Assembly (NCBI RefSeq): GCF_023920225.1
Contig: NZ_CP092588.1
Span: forward strand, 496,001-560,000
Direction: 5' to 3'
DNA from: Vibrio gazogenes
Lineage (GTDB): Bacteria; Pseudomonadota; Gammaproteobacteria; Enterobacterales; Vibrionaceae
Length of the DNA: 64,000 nucleotides
The position numbers were made by a program, and so were the translations under genes. The notes beneath the pieces are model-generated. The model was not told the DNA's origin, did no database searches, and worked only from the letters and a program-made list of their open reading frames with translations. Below, in pieces: positions 52,812 through 61,891 of the stretch (its first letter is position 1; each line of letters starts with the position of its first letter).

Positions 52812-53363
52812 ATTAAAGGTGGAAGACGTGGCCAAGTGCCGGCCAAACAGAACCAACATCGTATCAACGGAGAAATTCGTGGTGTACGTGAAGTCCGTTT
52901 ATCGGGAGCAGAAGGTGAAGAATCTCGGATTATTCCAATTCAAGAAGCGCTTGATACGGCTGTAGAAGCCGGTATGGATCTTGTTGAAATTAGTCCCAAT
53001 GCGGAGCCGCCTGTCTGTCGTGTGATGGATTATGGTAAATTCCTCTTCGAGAAGAGCAAAGCTGCAAAAGAGCAGAAGAAAAAGCAAAAGCAGATCCAGA
53101 TTAAAGAAGTAAAATTCCGTCCTGGAACTGATATTGGAGACTATCAGGTAAAACTACGCAACCTGTTACGTTTCCTTGAAGAAGGCAACAAAGTGAAGGT
53201 AACAATTCGCTTCCGTGGCCGAGAAATGGCACACCAAGATATCGGTGTCGATGTTTTGAATCGTCTGAAAGAAGATACAGTAGATATTGCTGTTGTAGAA
53301 TCTTTCCCTAGTCGGATCGAAGCCCGTCAAATGATTATGGTGCTAGCCCCTAAGAAGAAGTAA
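52812..53363 (+). CDS. infC: Translation initiation factor IF-3 (AUU start)
   Basis: IF-3 discriminates the start codon on the 30S subunit. The product has 183 residues when started at ATT 52812, which restores the KGGRRGQ opening that matches the E. coli protein (KGGKRVQ). The rare AUU start is the basis of IF-3 autoregulation. The TGGAGG site overlaps the thrS end. The conserved block AEPPVCRVMDYGKF and the terminal MIMVLAPKKK are present. The first AUG-like start (GTG 52836) would truncate the protein. Confidence 0.95.
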   Translation: MKGGRRGQVPAKQNQHRINGEIRGVREVRLSGAEGEESRIIPIQEALDTAVEAGMDLVEISPNAEPPVCRVMDYGKFLFEKSKAAKEQKKKQKQIQIKEVKFRPGTDIGDYQVKLRNLLRFLEEGNKVKVTIRFRGREMAHQDIGVDVLNRLKEDTVDIAVVESFPSRIEARQMIMVLAPKKK

Positions 53364-53384
53364 TGACCGGCTTGCAAGTAATAG

Positions 53385-53413
53385 ACCCCGTCGTCTAAGT
53401 ACGGCGGGGTTTT
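53385..53413 (+). terminator. Terminator/attenuator between infC and rpmI
   Basis: ACCCCGTCG and CGGCGGGGT pair around TCTAAGTA and are followed by TTTTA. It may partly stop transcription between infC and the ribosomal protein genes, uncoupling them. Confidence 0.78.
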
Positions 53414-53466
53414 ATTCGCCCTCATTACATGGTTATTAAAATCGAAACAATGCGGAGTTATTCATC

Positions 53467-53661
53467 ATGCCTAAGATGAAAAACAATAAAGGTGCTGCTA
53501 AGCGTTTTAAGAAAACTGCTGGTGGTGTTAAGTACAAGCACGCGACTAAACGTCACATCCTGACTAAGCGTACGACTAAGAACAAGCGTCATCTACGTCC
53601 AAACTCTGTCCTTCCTAAATGTGAAGTGGCTGCTGTTGCACGTATGTTGCCATACGCTTAA
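53467..53661 (+). CDS. rpmI: 50S ribosomal protein L35
   Basis: The product of 64 residues is the standard basic L35 (MPKMKNNKGAAKRFKKTAGG). It lies in the conserved infC-rpmI-rplT order, 42 bp before rplT. In E. coli L20 represses this transcript; a comparable pseudoknot was not identified by eye. Confidence 0.98.
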   Translation: MPKMKNNKGAAKRFKKTAGGVKYKHATKRHILTKRTTKNKRHLRPNSVLPKCEVAAVARMLPYA

Positions 53662-53703
53662 TTCTTTTTTGGTTTTTAATTCGTTTAGTTTAGGAGAAGC
53701 AGA

Positions 53704-54057
53704 ATGCCTCGCGTAAAACGTGGTGTACAAGCTCGTGCACGTCATAAGAAAGTTCTAAAGCAAGCTAAAGGTTACTACGGCGCTCGTTCTCGAGTTTATC
53801 GTGTTGCCTTCCAAGCAGTGACCAAAGCTGGTCAATATGCATATCGCGACCGTCGCAACAAGAAACGTCAATTCCGTCAACTGTGGATTGCACGTATTAA
53901 TGCGGCATCTCGCCAAAATGGTTTGTCTTACAGCCGTTTCATCAACGGTCTGAAGAAAGCATCTATCGAGATTGATCGTAAGATCTTAGCTGATATTGCT
54001 GTATTTGATAAATCAGCATTCGCTGTGCTTGTTGAGAAAGCAAAAGCTGCACTTTAA
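53704..54057 (+). CDS. rplT: 50S ribosomal protein L20
   Basis: L20 is needed early in 50S assembly and represses its own operon in E. coli. The product has 117 residues with the usual very basic N-terminal arm (PRVKRGVQARARHKKVLKQA). TTAGGAGAAGCAG precedes the ATG. A strong terminator at 54086 ends the cluster. Confidence 0.98.
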   Translation: MPRVKRGVQARARHKKVLKQAKGYYGARSRVYRVAFQAVTKAGQYAYRDRRNKKRQFRQLWIARINAASRQNGLSYSRFINGLKKASIEIDRKILADIAVFDKSAFAVLVEKAKAAL

Positions 54058-54085
54058 TTCAAAGTTGTAGCCCAGTTTTCGGAAA

Positions 54086-54110
54086 GGAGAGCTTTTAGCT
54101 CTCCTTTTTT
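54086..54110 (+). terminator. Rho-independent terminator after rplT
   Basis: GGAGAGC, loop TTTTA, GCTCTCC and a T-run of six form a clear intrinsic terminator 29 bp after the rplT stop. Confidence 0.92.
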
Positions 54111-54202
54111 GTCTGTATAGAAAATGAATCACCCAGTTTTCCAACTGAATTGAGTTGATTCAGGTTTTGTCGATGTTTTTTTAAGCATAAAGGTATGATT
54201 GG

Positions 54203-55405
54203 ATGAAGTTTGAACTTTTTAGAGGGAATTCAGGGGTATATTTCTGGTTGAATGGGCTGGCAGCAATGGCTTTCTCATTTATTTTACCAGTGATGAGCTT
54301 GTTTCTTATCGAAGGTTTAGGCATTGAACCCATGTATATCGGGCTTTATACAGTTGGTACTGCGATTTCTACCATTCTGATTAGCCAGACATTAGGGCGT
54401 TTGGCAGATAAAGGCATCAATAGCAAAACATTGTTGTTGATAGCGATTGGTTTTCTGTGTCTGGCGGCATTATGTTTCTCTCTGCTGACGCAATTCTGGC
54501 AGGCGATTATTGTCGGCTGGTGCTTTATGGCATTCGGAGCGTCATCGATTCCTCTACTATTGGCAATGATTCGGCGTTTTGCAGAGCAGTCTGGTAAGGA
54601 TAGTACCAAGCTCAATTCTCAGATGCGTTCTTCGGTTTCACTGGTCTGGATTGTAGGTCCGGCACTGGCTTTTGCATCGGTTGGTACTTTTGGTTTTCGG
54701 GCAAACTTCACGCTGGCTGCGGGGATTGCGCTGCTGGTTTTTGTGATGGTGTGGCGATTATTACCGTCTGTATCAAAGCCTACGAATTCCCAAACTGCTC
54801 ATGAAGTTGTGCCACCTTTTCCTTATAAAGTTTGGTTTCTTGGGATTGGTATTTTATTCGCGAATATGGCCAACAGCACTTACATCAATGCGATGCCACT
54901 CTTTATCACCAAAGAACTCGATTTACCCGTGTCATACCCAGGAATTTTTATGGGATTGACGGCTGCATTAGAAATACCAGTGATGCTTCTGTCCGCGTCT
55001 TGGTCACATCGCTTCGGCAAAATGCAGATGATGATGGTGGGTTTTGTCATTGCCATGTTTTTTTATACCGGTATTCAATATGCTTCGACCATCGAATGGT
55101 TATTGGCTTTACAAGTGTTAAATGGCCTTTTTTACGGAATTTTCGTCGGTTTGGGTATTACGCTGTTACAAGACTCAGCACCGAAGCGAGTCGGACAGGT
55201 TTCTGCTTTCTATACGAACGCGATGTCAGTCGGCACGATGTGTGGTACTTCATTAATGGGCTTTGTTGCACAACAATATGGATTCCGCAACGCTATCTAT
55301 ATTTCATTAGTGGCCATTGTGATTTCATTTGCTATCTTCTTGGTGACTCATTTATATGAAAGTAAGCGGGACAGGCTTGCCGAACAACAATCATCGCTGT
55401 TGTAA
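54203..55405 (+). CDS. Set-family sugar efflux MFS transporter
   Basis: The product of 400 residues has twelve membrane segments and the layout of SetA/SetB sugar efflux proteins of the major facilitator superfamily. The MFS loop 2-3 motif appears as GRLADKGINSK and the N-terminal NGLAAMAFSFILPVMSLFL fits Set proteins. SetB-like is the best guess; substrate cannot be read from sequence. It stands alone. Confidence 0.82.
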   Translation: MKFELFRGNSGVYFWLNGLAAMAFSFILPVMSLFLIEGLGIEPMYIGLYTVGTAISTILISQTLGRLADKGINSKTLLLIAIGFLCLAALCFSLLTQFWQAIIVGWCFMAFGASSIPLLLAMIRRFAEQSGKDSTKLNSQMRSSVSLVWIVGPALAFASVGTFGFRANFTLAAGIALLVFVMVWRLLPSVSKPTNSQTAHEVVPPFPYKVWFLGIGILFANMANSTYINAMPLFITKELDLPVSYPGIFMGLTAALEIPVMLLSASWSHRFGKMQMMMVGFVIAMFFYTGIQYASTIEWLLALQVLNGLFYGIFVGLGITLLQDSAPKRVGQVSAFYTNAMSVGTMCGTSLMGFVAQQYGFRNAIYISLVAIVISFAIFLVTHLYESKRDRLAEQQSSLL

Positions 55406-55638
55406 GCCGTCGGTTTATTTGTTGCGTGTAACCCGAGTAATTGTATGTGATTGAGTTATATTACGGTAGAAAAAACTGAATGTACTGCGGCTGGATGCTG
55501 ATTGCTTGCAAAAATAGTGATGCCGTCGTACGGTAATTGCCCTGCCAAATATTTTACCGGAATGTTATGCTTTTGGGTAAAATGATGTCAGTATAAATGA
55601 AGAGAACAGAGCTAACAGGAAGTTAGAAGGGCTATTAA

Positions 55639-56169
55639 ATGGATATTCGAGTAGCTGAATATAGCGATTTTGAAAAGATTGCCGAACTACATGCCCAGAG
55701 TTGGCAACAGAATTATCAGGGAATGATGGAAACGCATTACCTTCAGGATGAAGTTGAAGAAGATCGGCGTTTGATCTGGCAAACTAGATTAATTAATCCG
55801 CCCATTAACCAGCATGTGGTTGTGGCAGAAGAAAATGGTAAGCTTTGCGGTTTTATTTGTGCGTTTGGTAATCACGATTTTGAAAAAGGCACTGTGATTG
55901 AATCCCTGCATGTTGCTTCTGAATTTCAGGGAAAAGGGATTGCGAAGTTATTGCTGAAAGATGTCACTAAATGGATTCAGCACTATTTTCCTGATGGCGG
56001 TGTGTATATTGAAGTCATGGAACAGAATATTCGGGCCATTGAGTTTTATGACCACCTCGGGGGCCTACATACACTGGATAGAATCTGGCATTCTCCATGT
56101 GGTAGTGATGTTCCGGAATGGATCTACACTTGGGAAACTCCTCAGGCAATTCTGTCTGCTATCGGATAA
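55639..56169 (+). CDS. GNAT-family N-acetyltransferase
   Basis: The product of 176 residues carries a GNAT fold. Motif A (LHVASEFQGKGIAKLLLKDV, with the acetyl-CoA loop Gln-Gly-Lys-Gly-Ile-Ala) is near residues 95-113. Family members acetylate amines on small molecules or proteins; the substrate here is unknown. It begins 233 bp after the Set gene and is followed 86 bp later by the HAD phosphatase, possibly as one transcript. Confidence 0.88.
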   Translation: MDIRVAEYSDFEKIAELHAQSWQQNYQGMMETHYLQDEVEEDRRLIWQTRLINPPINQHVVVAEENGKLCGFICAFGNHDFEKGTVIESLHVASEFQGKGIAKLLLKDVTKWIQHYFPDGGVYIEVMEQNIRAIEFYDHLGGLHTLDRIWHSPCGSDVPEWIYTWETPQAILSAIG

Positions 56170-56255
56170 AATCAAGTGGGCCTGCGGGCCCATTTTTAGT
56201 CTGTTTTCTCGTAAGAAAAGCTGCTGCCAGCACGCAAGAAGTAGGAAAGAAGTCT

Positions 56256-56936
56256 ATGAATCAGCCAGAATCCGCAGCTCACGCCTCCCGGCCATGTCAC
56301 ATTGGGAATGTTTCTCAACCAGAGTTATTGGATCACCTTTCCCAATATAAAGGACTGATTTTTGATATGGATGGGACGTTGCTTGATACCATGCCAGCTC
56401 ATGTTGAGTCTTGGAAAAAAGCAGCGGAACATTTTGGTTTTCCTTTCACGGCACAATGGTTGCAAAGTATGGGTGGCATGCCGAGCATCAAAGTTGTTGG
56501 TGAGATTAACCGACGCTTTGGTTTATGTTTGAACCCGCACGATGTTTCACAGTTTAAACAGGATATGTTTCGCTTGCTTGATTATCAATATCCGCGAATC
56601 GCACTGACCTGTGACATTCTTGAACAAGCATACGGAGAAAGGAAGCTTGCGGTCGGTACCGGAAGTCACCGAGATAATGCACTGTTGCTATTAAAGAATG
56701 CCGGATTGTTGGATAAACTGGATACGGTCATCACCGCAAGTGATGTGGAAAATCATAAACCTCACCCGGATACGTTTCTTAAAGCCTGCCACCAAATTCA
56801 GCTGGAACCGTCAGAATGTGTTGTGTTTGAAGATACCGCGCTTGGGAAACAAGCTGCGCATGCTGCAGGGATGGATTGTTTTTTGGTTACGGAGCAGGGG
56901 TTAGTGTTCTATCCGCAGATGGATAAGGCGTCATAA
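56256..56936 (+). CDS. HAD-family phosphatase (YqaB/beta-phosphoglucomutase-like)
   Basis: The product of 226 residues has the HAD nucleophile motif FDMDGTLLDTMPAH (Asp pair), motif II in AVGTGSHR, motif III Lys in NHKPHPDTFLKA and motif IV FEDTALGKQAAHAAGM. These place it near E. coli YqaB, a fructose-1-phosphatase, but substrate preference is inferred. The chosen start 56256 follows AGGAAAG; an upstream start would add 46 residues of no family match. The N-terminal 30 residues before the HAD core are longer than usual. Confidence 0.88.
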   Translation: MNQPESAAHASRPCHIGNVSQPELLDHLSQYKGLIFDMDGTLLDTMPAHVESWKKAAEHFGFPFTAQWLQSMGGMPSIKVVGEINRRFGLCLNPHDVSQFKQDMFRLLDYQYPRIALTCDILEQAYGERKLAVGTGSHRDNALLLLKNAGLLDKLDTVITASDVENHKPHPDTFLKACHQIQLEPSECVVFEDTALGKQAAHAAGMDCFLVTEQGLVFYPQMDKAS

Positions 56937-57011
56937 CCTGAGTCGCTAACGATGCAAACTGATGATGAGAGCTGCGTGAGCAGCTCTCTTGGTTTATATG
57001 ACGGATAGATA

Positions 57012-57488
57012 TTACTGAATATCGATTAATTCAACGTCAAAAATGAGCGTCGAACCGGCAGGAATTGTCGCAATGCCGCGATTGCCGTAGGCTAGCTTTG
57101 CCGGAATAAATAAGCGCACTTTCTGGCCGACAACCATCAATTGTAACCCTTCCTGCCAACCTTTAATGACTTGTTTCACGCCAAAGGTAATCGGTTTCTT
57201 GCGTTCAACAGAACTATCGAACACCTTGCCGCTTAATAATGTTCCATGATAATGCACGGTCACTTTATTGGTCGGTGTTGGGTGTTGTGTGCCGGTTCCT
57301 TCCTCCAGAATCTGATATTGCAAACCACTTTCTGTCGTCACAACGCCTTCCTGTTGTGCATTTTGTTCCAGAAATGCTTTTCCTTCACTGACGTTCTTTG
57401 CAACTGTCTGACTCCGTTTCCAGTTCCGGTAAAGAAAAATACCAGCGATGGCAAACATAAAGAGCGAGAAAATATAATTTTTATCCAT
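57012..57488 (-). CDS. Membrane-anchored FKBP-type peptidyl-prolyl isomerase
   Basis: The product of 158 residues has an N-terminal membrane anchor (YIFSLFMFAIAGIFLY), a short linker and one FKBP domain (VTVHYHGTLLSGKVFDSS to TLIFDVELIDIQ). FKBPs speed proline isomerisation; with this anchor the domain would lie at the inner membrane. The longer frame from 57653 lacks a ribosome site; ATG 57488 sits behind AAGGAAC. It is alone and convergent with the HAD gene. Confidence 0.88.
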   Translation of the reverse strand: MDKNYIFSLFMFAIAGIFLYRNWKRSQTVAKNVSEGKAFLEQNAQQEGVVTTESGLQYQILEEGTGTQHPTPTNKVTVHYHGTLLSGKVFDSSVERKKPITFGVKQVIKGWQEGLQLMVVGQKVRLFIPAKLAYGNRGIATIPAGSTLIFDVELIDIQ

Positions 57489-57740
57489 GATGAATCTGTT
57501 CCTTGGGTTGAATCGATGCTCCCATACACAATCAATCACTCGAAGACGCTGCCGATGAGAGAAAGTATTGTTGAATGAGTTTTTCGTCTGGGAGCTTGCA
57601 GATAGATATATTTCATCGAAAAGAGCGGGCAAAGGCAATCTTTGTTGTCTCACAATCAGGCAAATGTCGAAAAATCAGCTATAAAGTTTTTATGATTTAG
57701 CCGATAAAGTGAATATGTCGGAAATAAGGATCGTGAATCA

Positions 57741-58355
57741 ATGAAGTTTATCGTTTATCTATTAAGCTTCTGTCTTTTCGGGTGTGGTTCACTTGTCACT
57801 GAGCGTTTGTTTGATGACAATATGTTGGATAGAGCGCCAAAGAATAGCTCAGATGTGATTTATCCTGAGTGGGGACAGGATCCTGAGGCAACGCGCTCTG
57901 GTGTGCAAGGACCGCAAGGGCAGAAGAGAGCCGATAGCACTTATCTATCACTACAAAGGTTTTTGCTTAAGAACCGTATTGATTACGAAGTTTTACCGGG
58001 CCAGTTTATGATTGTTCGGGTTAAGCGGACCATTCAATTTGCCGTTGGTTCTGCGACTGTGGCACCGGAATCGCGGCTCTGGTTAGAAAAAGTTAACAAC
58101 TATCTGGCAACTGCATACGGTCTTGAATTGGTGATTGACGGGCATACGGATGATCTTGGCAACGCCCATTACAATGATCAATTATCGAAAAAACGGGCTG
58201 AAGCCGTCAAACGGATCATTGCGAACAATCGTGTTTCTCTCGACTCTATTTATACCCGTGGGTATGGTGACGTTGTTCCTGCATGTACTAACCAGACGCA
58301 GAAAGGGAAAGCATGTAATCGACGTGTCGAGCTGTTCTTTATTCTTCCAAGTTAG
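57741..58355 (+). CDS. OmpA-domain lipoprotein
   Basis: The product of 204 residues has a lipoprotein signal ending LFGC (Cys15), a linker of about 80 residues and a C-terminal OmpA-like peptidoglycan-binding domain (IQFAVGSATVAPESRLWL, then VIDGHTDDLGNAHYNDQLSKKRA). It would tie the outer membrane to the cell wall, in the style of Pal or YfiB. It starts 252 bp from the divergent FKBP gene. Confidence 0.88.
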   Translation: MKFIVYLLSFCLFGCGSLVTERLFDDNMLDRAPKNSSDVIYPEWGQDPEATRSGVQGPQGQKRADSTYLSLQRFLLKNRIDYEVLPGQFMIVRVKRTIQFAVGSATVAPESRLWLEKVNNYLATAYGLELVIDGHTDDLGNAHYNDQLSKKRAEAVKRIIANNRVSLDSIYTRGYGDVVPACTNQTQKGKACNRRVELFFILPS

Positions 58356-58382
58356 TTGATTTGTCGTATCGATATTCAAAAA

Positions 58383-58407
58383 AACGCCAGCAATTGCTGG
58401 CGTTTTT
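58383..58407. terminator. Bidirectional terminator between OmpA lipoprotein and tkt
   Basis: AACGCCAGC, loop AATT, GCTGGCGTT with an A-run on the left and T-run on the right. It can end both the rightward lipoprotein gene and the leftward tkt gene. Confidence 0.9.
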
Positions 58408-58430
58408 GTCATGATGTTTGATTCACTGTT

Positions 58431-60422
58431 TTACCCTAAAGACAGTGCCACTTCCACGACATTATCCACGGTAAAGCCGAACAGTTTGAACAGTTCGCCA
58501 GCCGGTGCTGACTCACCAAAGCTGTTCATACCGACAATGCGACCATTGAGGCCGACATACTTGTACCAGTAATCTGCAATACCCGCTTCAATCGCAACGC
58601 GAGCAGTCACTGAAGCTGGTAGTACCGCTTCACGGTAAGTGGCATTCTGACGGTCAAATGCATCGGTTGAAGGCATAGAAACTACACGAACCTGCTTGCC
58701 TTTCGCAGTCAGTTCCGCTGCCGCTTGAACGGCTAAATCAACTTCAGAGCCGGTCGCAATCAGAATTAAATCCGGTGTGCCCTGACAATCTTTCAGGATG
58801 TAGCCACCTTTGGCGATGTTTGCTACCTGTTCTGCATCACGCGCTTGTTGCGCCAGATTCTGACGAGAGAAAATCAGGGCAGTCGGGGCATCTTTACGTT
58901 CAATCGCCAGCTTCCAAGCCATCGCGGATTCAACCTGGTCACAAGGACGCCACGTACTCATGTTCGGCGTCAGACGCAGTGAAGCAATTTGTTCAACCGG
59001 CTGGTGGGTCGGCCCGTCTTCACCCAAACCAATTGAATCATGGGTGTAAACCTGAATGTTCTGCACTTTCATCAGCGCAGCCATCCGCATTGCATTGCGC
59101 GCGTATTCCATAAACATCAGGAAGGTGGCGCCGTAAGGAATGAAACCGCCATGCAACGCAATCCCGTTGATGATAGCCGTCATCCCAAACTCACGGACAC
59201 CGTAATGAATATAGTTGCCGGACGCATCATCTGGCGTCAGTGACTTCGAGCCAGACCACATGGTCAAGTTCGAAGGCGCGAGGTCAGCCGAGCCGCCCAT
59301 GAATTCAGGCAGTAACTTGCCGAAGGCTTCCAAAGCATTTTGAGAAGCTTTACGGGAAGCGATTGTGGCCGGATTGGCTTGCAATTGTGCAATGATCTGG
59401 TTGGCTTGTGTTTCCCAGTTCGCAGGCAGTTCACCATTGACCCGACGCTTGAATTCAGCCGCCAACTCAGGGTAAGCAGCCTGATACGCTGCGAACGTCT
59501 CATCCCATGCAGCTTCTTTTGCTGCGCCGGATTCTTTCGCATCCCACTGCGCATAAATGTCAGCCGGAATCTCAAACGGGCCATATTCCCAACCCAGTTG
59601 CTCACGTGTTGCTTTGATTTCATCCGCACCCAGTGGCGCGCCGTGACAATCATGAGAGCCGGATTTGTTGGGTGAGCCAAAACCAATCACAGTTTTGGTA
59701 CAAATCAATGTCGGACGTGACGTTTCCGCTTTGGCTGCGGTAATCGCCGCTTCAATCGCCGCAGCATCATGTCCGTCTACCGTCGGAATGACATGCCAGC
59801 CGTACGCTTCAAAGCGTTTCGCCGTGTCATCTGTGAACCAACCGTCCACATCTCCGTCAATCGAAATGCCGTTGTTATCCCAAAACGCAATCAGCTTGCC
59901 CAGACCCAAAGTACCGGCCAAAGAGCACGCTTCATGAGAAATCCCTTCCATTAAACAGCCATCACCGAGGAAAGCATAAGTGTGATGGTCAACGATATTA
60001 TGCTGGTCACGGTTAAACTGCGCGGCGAGTGCTTTCTCCGCAATTGCCATACCAACCGCGTTAGTGATGCCTTGTCCGAGTGGCCCGGTTGTGGTTTCAA
60101 TGCCCGGTGTATAACCGTACTCCGGGTGGCCCGGTGTTTTCGAATGCAACTGACGGAAGTTCTTCAGGTCGTCAATCGACAGGTCATACCCCGTCAAATG
60201 CAACAGTGAATAAATCAGCATCGAACCGTGGCCGTTAGAGAGCACGAAACGGTCGCGGTCAGCCCAATTCGGGTTTTGTGGATTGTGGTTCAGGTGAGAG
60301 CGCCACAGCACTTCAGCGATATCCGCCATCCCCATCGGGGCGCCGGGGTGACCTGAGTTGGCTTGTTGAACACCATCCATACTTAAAGCGCGGATTGCAT
60401 TCGCGAGATCTTTACGGTTCAT
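58431..60422 (-). CDS. tkt: Transketolase
   Basis: Transketolase moves two-carbon units between pentose and hexose phosphates using thiamine diphosphate. The product has 663 residues, like E. coli TktA/B. The TPP motif GDGCLMEGISHEA, the N-terminal NSGHPGAPMGMA and the pyrimidine-domain HDSIGLGEDGPTHQP are present. It lies 86 bp downstream of the transaldolase gene in the same direction, so both are likely transcribed together under the divergent SorC-type regulator. Confidence 0.97.
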   Translation of the reverse strand: MNRKDLANAIRALSMDGVQQANSGHPGAPMGMADIAEVLWRSHLNHNPQNPNWADRDRFVLSNGHGSMLIYSLLHLTGYDLSIDDLKNFRQLHSKTPGHPEYGYTPGIETTTGPLGQGITNAVGMAIAEKALAAQFNRDQHNIVDHHTYAFLGDGCLMEGISHEACSLAGTLGLGKLIAFWDNNGISIDGDVDGWFTDDTAKRFEAYGWHVIPTVDGHDAAAIEAAITAAKAETSRPTLICTKTVIGFGSPNKSGSHDCHGAPLGADEIKATREQLGWEYGPFEIPADIYAQWDAKESGAAKEAAWDETFAAYQAAYPELAAEFKRRVNGELPANWETQANQIIAQLQANPATIASRKASQNALEAFGKLLPEFMGGSADLAPSNLTMWSGSKSLTPDDASGNYIHYGVREFGMTAIINGIALHGGFIPYGATFLMFMEYARNAMRMAALMKVQNIQVYTHDSIGLGEDGPTHQPVEQIASLRLTPNMSTWRPCDQVESAMAWKLAIERKDAPTALIFSRQNLAQQARDAEQVANIAKGGYILKDCQGTPDLILIATGSEVDLAVQAAAELTAKGKQVRVVSMPSTDAFDRQNATYREAVLPASVTARVAIEAGIADYWYKYVGLNGRIVGMNSFGESAPAGELFKLFGFTVDNVVEVALSLG

Positions 60423-60507
60423 AATTTTTTTCCAACAAGATTATATGAAGATTAAAAGCGGTATAAATAGAAAGAGGACTGTTGGTACAGTCCTCTCAAA
60501 TATCGTC

Positions 60508-61458
60508 TTAAAGCTGTTTGCTGATCATCGCTTCCAGCTTACCTTGGTCAATCGCGAAATTGCGAATCCCTTCAGCCAGTTTCTCAACTGCCATCGCATC
60601 TTGGTTATGCTCCCACAGGAATTCCGCATGAGTCATTGGTTGTGGGCGTTCTTGAACGCGAGTTGTCGGTGTGAGTTTCACATCGATTTGGCTTTCGGTT
60701 TCTTCCAGCGTCTGGAGTAACTGAGGGCTGATCGTCAGGCGATCACAACCCGCGAGTTCAAGGATTTCGCCGGTATTACGGAAGCTGGCACCCATCACGA
60801 CAGTGTCATAACCATGCTCTTTATAGTAGTTGTAGATTTTCGTGACAGACAGAACACCCGGATCTTCATTTGCTGCGAAGTCGCGGCCTTCTTTCGCTTT
60901 GTACCAGTCCATGATGCGGCCGACAAATGGTGAAATCAGGTAAGCACCGGCTTCTGCACAAGCACGGGCTTGCGCAAAAGAGAACAACAGGGTCAGGTTA
61001 CAGTTGATCCCATCTTTTTCGAGTACCTCAGCGGCACGAATCCCTTCCCATGTGGAAGCGACTTTAATCAAGATACGATCATTGCTGATCCCAGCATCGT
61101 TATACAGGCTGATGAGCTTGCGGGCTTTTTCAATGGTTTTTTCGGTATCGTAAGATAGGCGGGCATCAACTTCAGTCGATATACGGCCGGGAATACTTTT
61201 CAGGATTTCTTTACCAATGGTTACTGCCAGCATATCACTGGTATCTTCAAGCTGTTGTGCTTTGTCATCACTTTTAGACTTGGCATAAGCGATGGCCTGA
61301 TCGATAAATGCTGCATACTCAGGAATCTGAGCGGCTTTTAGAATCAACGATGGGTTCGTTGTTGCATCTTGGGGCTGATATTTTTTGATGGCATCAATCT
61401 CGCCGGTATCAGCAACGACAGTGGTATATTTGCGGAGTTGTTCTAGTTGATTGCTCAT
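60508..61458 (-). CDS. tal: Transaldolase
   Basis: Transaldolase moves a dihydroxyacetone unit between sugar phosphates. The product has 316 residues; the Schiff-base Lys132 is in ILIKVASTWEG, as in E. coli TalB. ATG 61458 sits behind GAGGATGAT; a 19-residue upstream extension is unlikely. Together with tkt and RbsK it feeds ribose carbon into central metabolism. Confidence 0.97.
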   Translation of the reverse strand: MSNQLEQLRKYTTVVADTGEIDAIKKYQPQDATTNPSLILKAAQIPEYAAFIDQAIAYAKSKSDDKAQQLEDTSDMLAVTIGKEILKSIPGRISTEVDARLSYDTEKTIEKARKLISLYNDAGISNDRILIKVASTWEGIRAAEVLEKDGINCNLTLLFSFAQARACAEAGAYLISPFVGRIMDWYKAKEGRDFAANEDPGVLSVTKIYNYYKEHGYDTVVMGASFRNTGEILELAGCDRLTISPQLLQTLEETESQIDVKLTPTTRVQERPQPMTHAEFLWEHNQDAMAVEKLAEGIRNFAIDQGKLEAMISKQL

Positions 61459-61891
61459 ATTCCGATCATCCTCTTTTAGGGCAAAAGCACAGCTGAGAGA
61501 TAAACATGACATCATGAGGATGTCTGTTTCAAGAGCTGGCTTGATAAATCTTCAACATTTGTACCATTGCTCTGAACATATGATCAAATGTTGAGTAAAT
61601 GATGAGTCCATATTTATCTGAACGATTGAGAAAGTCAACGGCTATCATGAATTTCTTCCGGGTGGTACTGATATTCAGAAAATGTAGTGCATTTTTTCTG
61701 TTTTTTTATCGCTATTTTCTAAAATAAGTACCATTCCTCAGTTAAAAACATAGTTGTTTTGTGTGAACATTTGTCTTGTCATTGAACATTTGATATATAG
61801 AGAAGCATTGATTGTGATGATATCACTCGCGCTTAAGTTGTTCTGAGTGAGTCAATCATCACTGTGGTGGCCAGATGTATTGGAGGTGTAT
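61459..61891. promoter_or_regulatory. Divergent region of tal-tkt and SorC-type regulator with repeated operators
   Basis: The word TGAACATTTG occurs at 61764-61773 and 61783-61792, 19 bp apart. An inverted form TGAACAT-N8-ATGTTGA lies at 61573-61594, and a related word CAACATTTG near 61553. These spaced copies fit a multimeric regulator such as SorC binding its own region. AT-rich DNA lies between. Confidence 0.6.
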
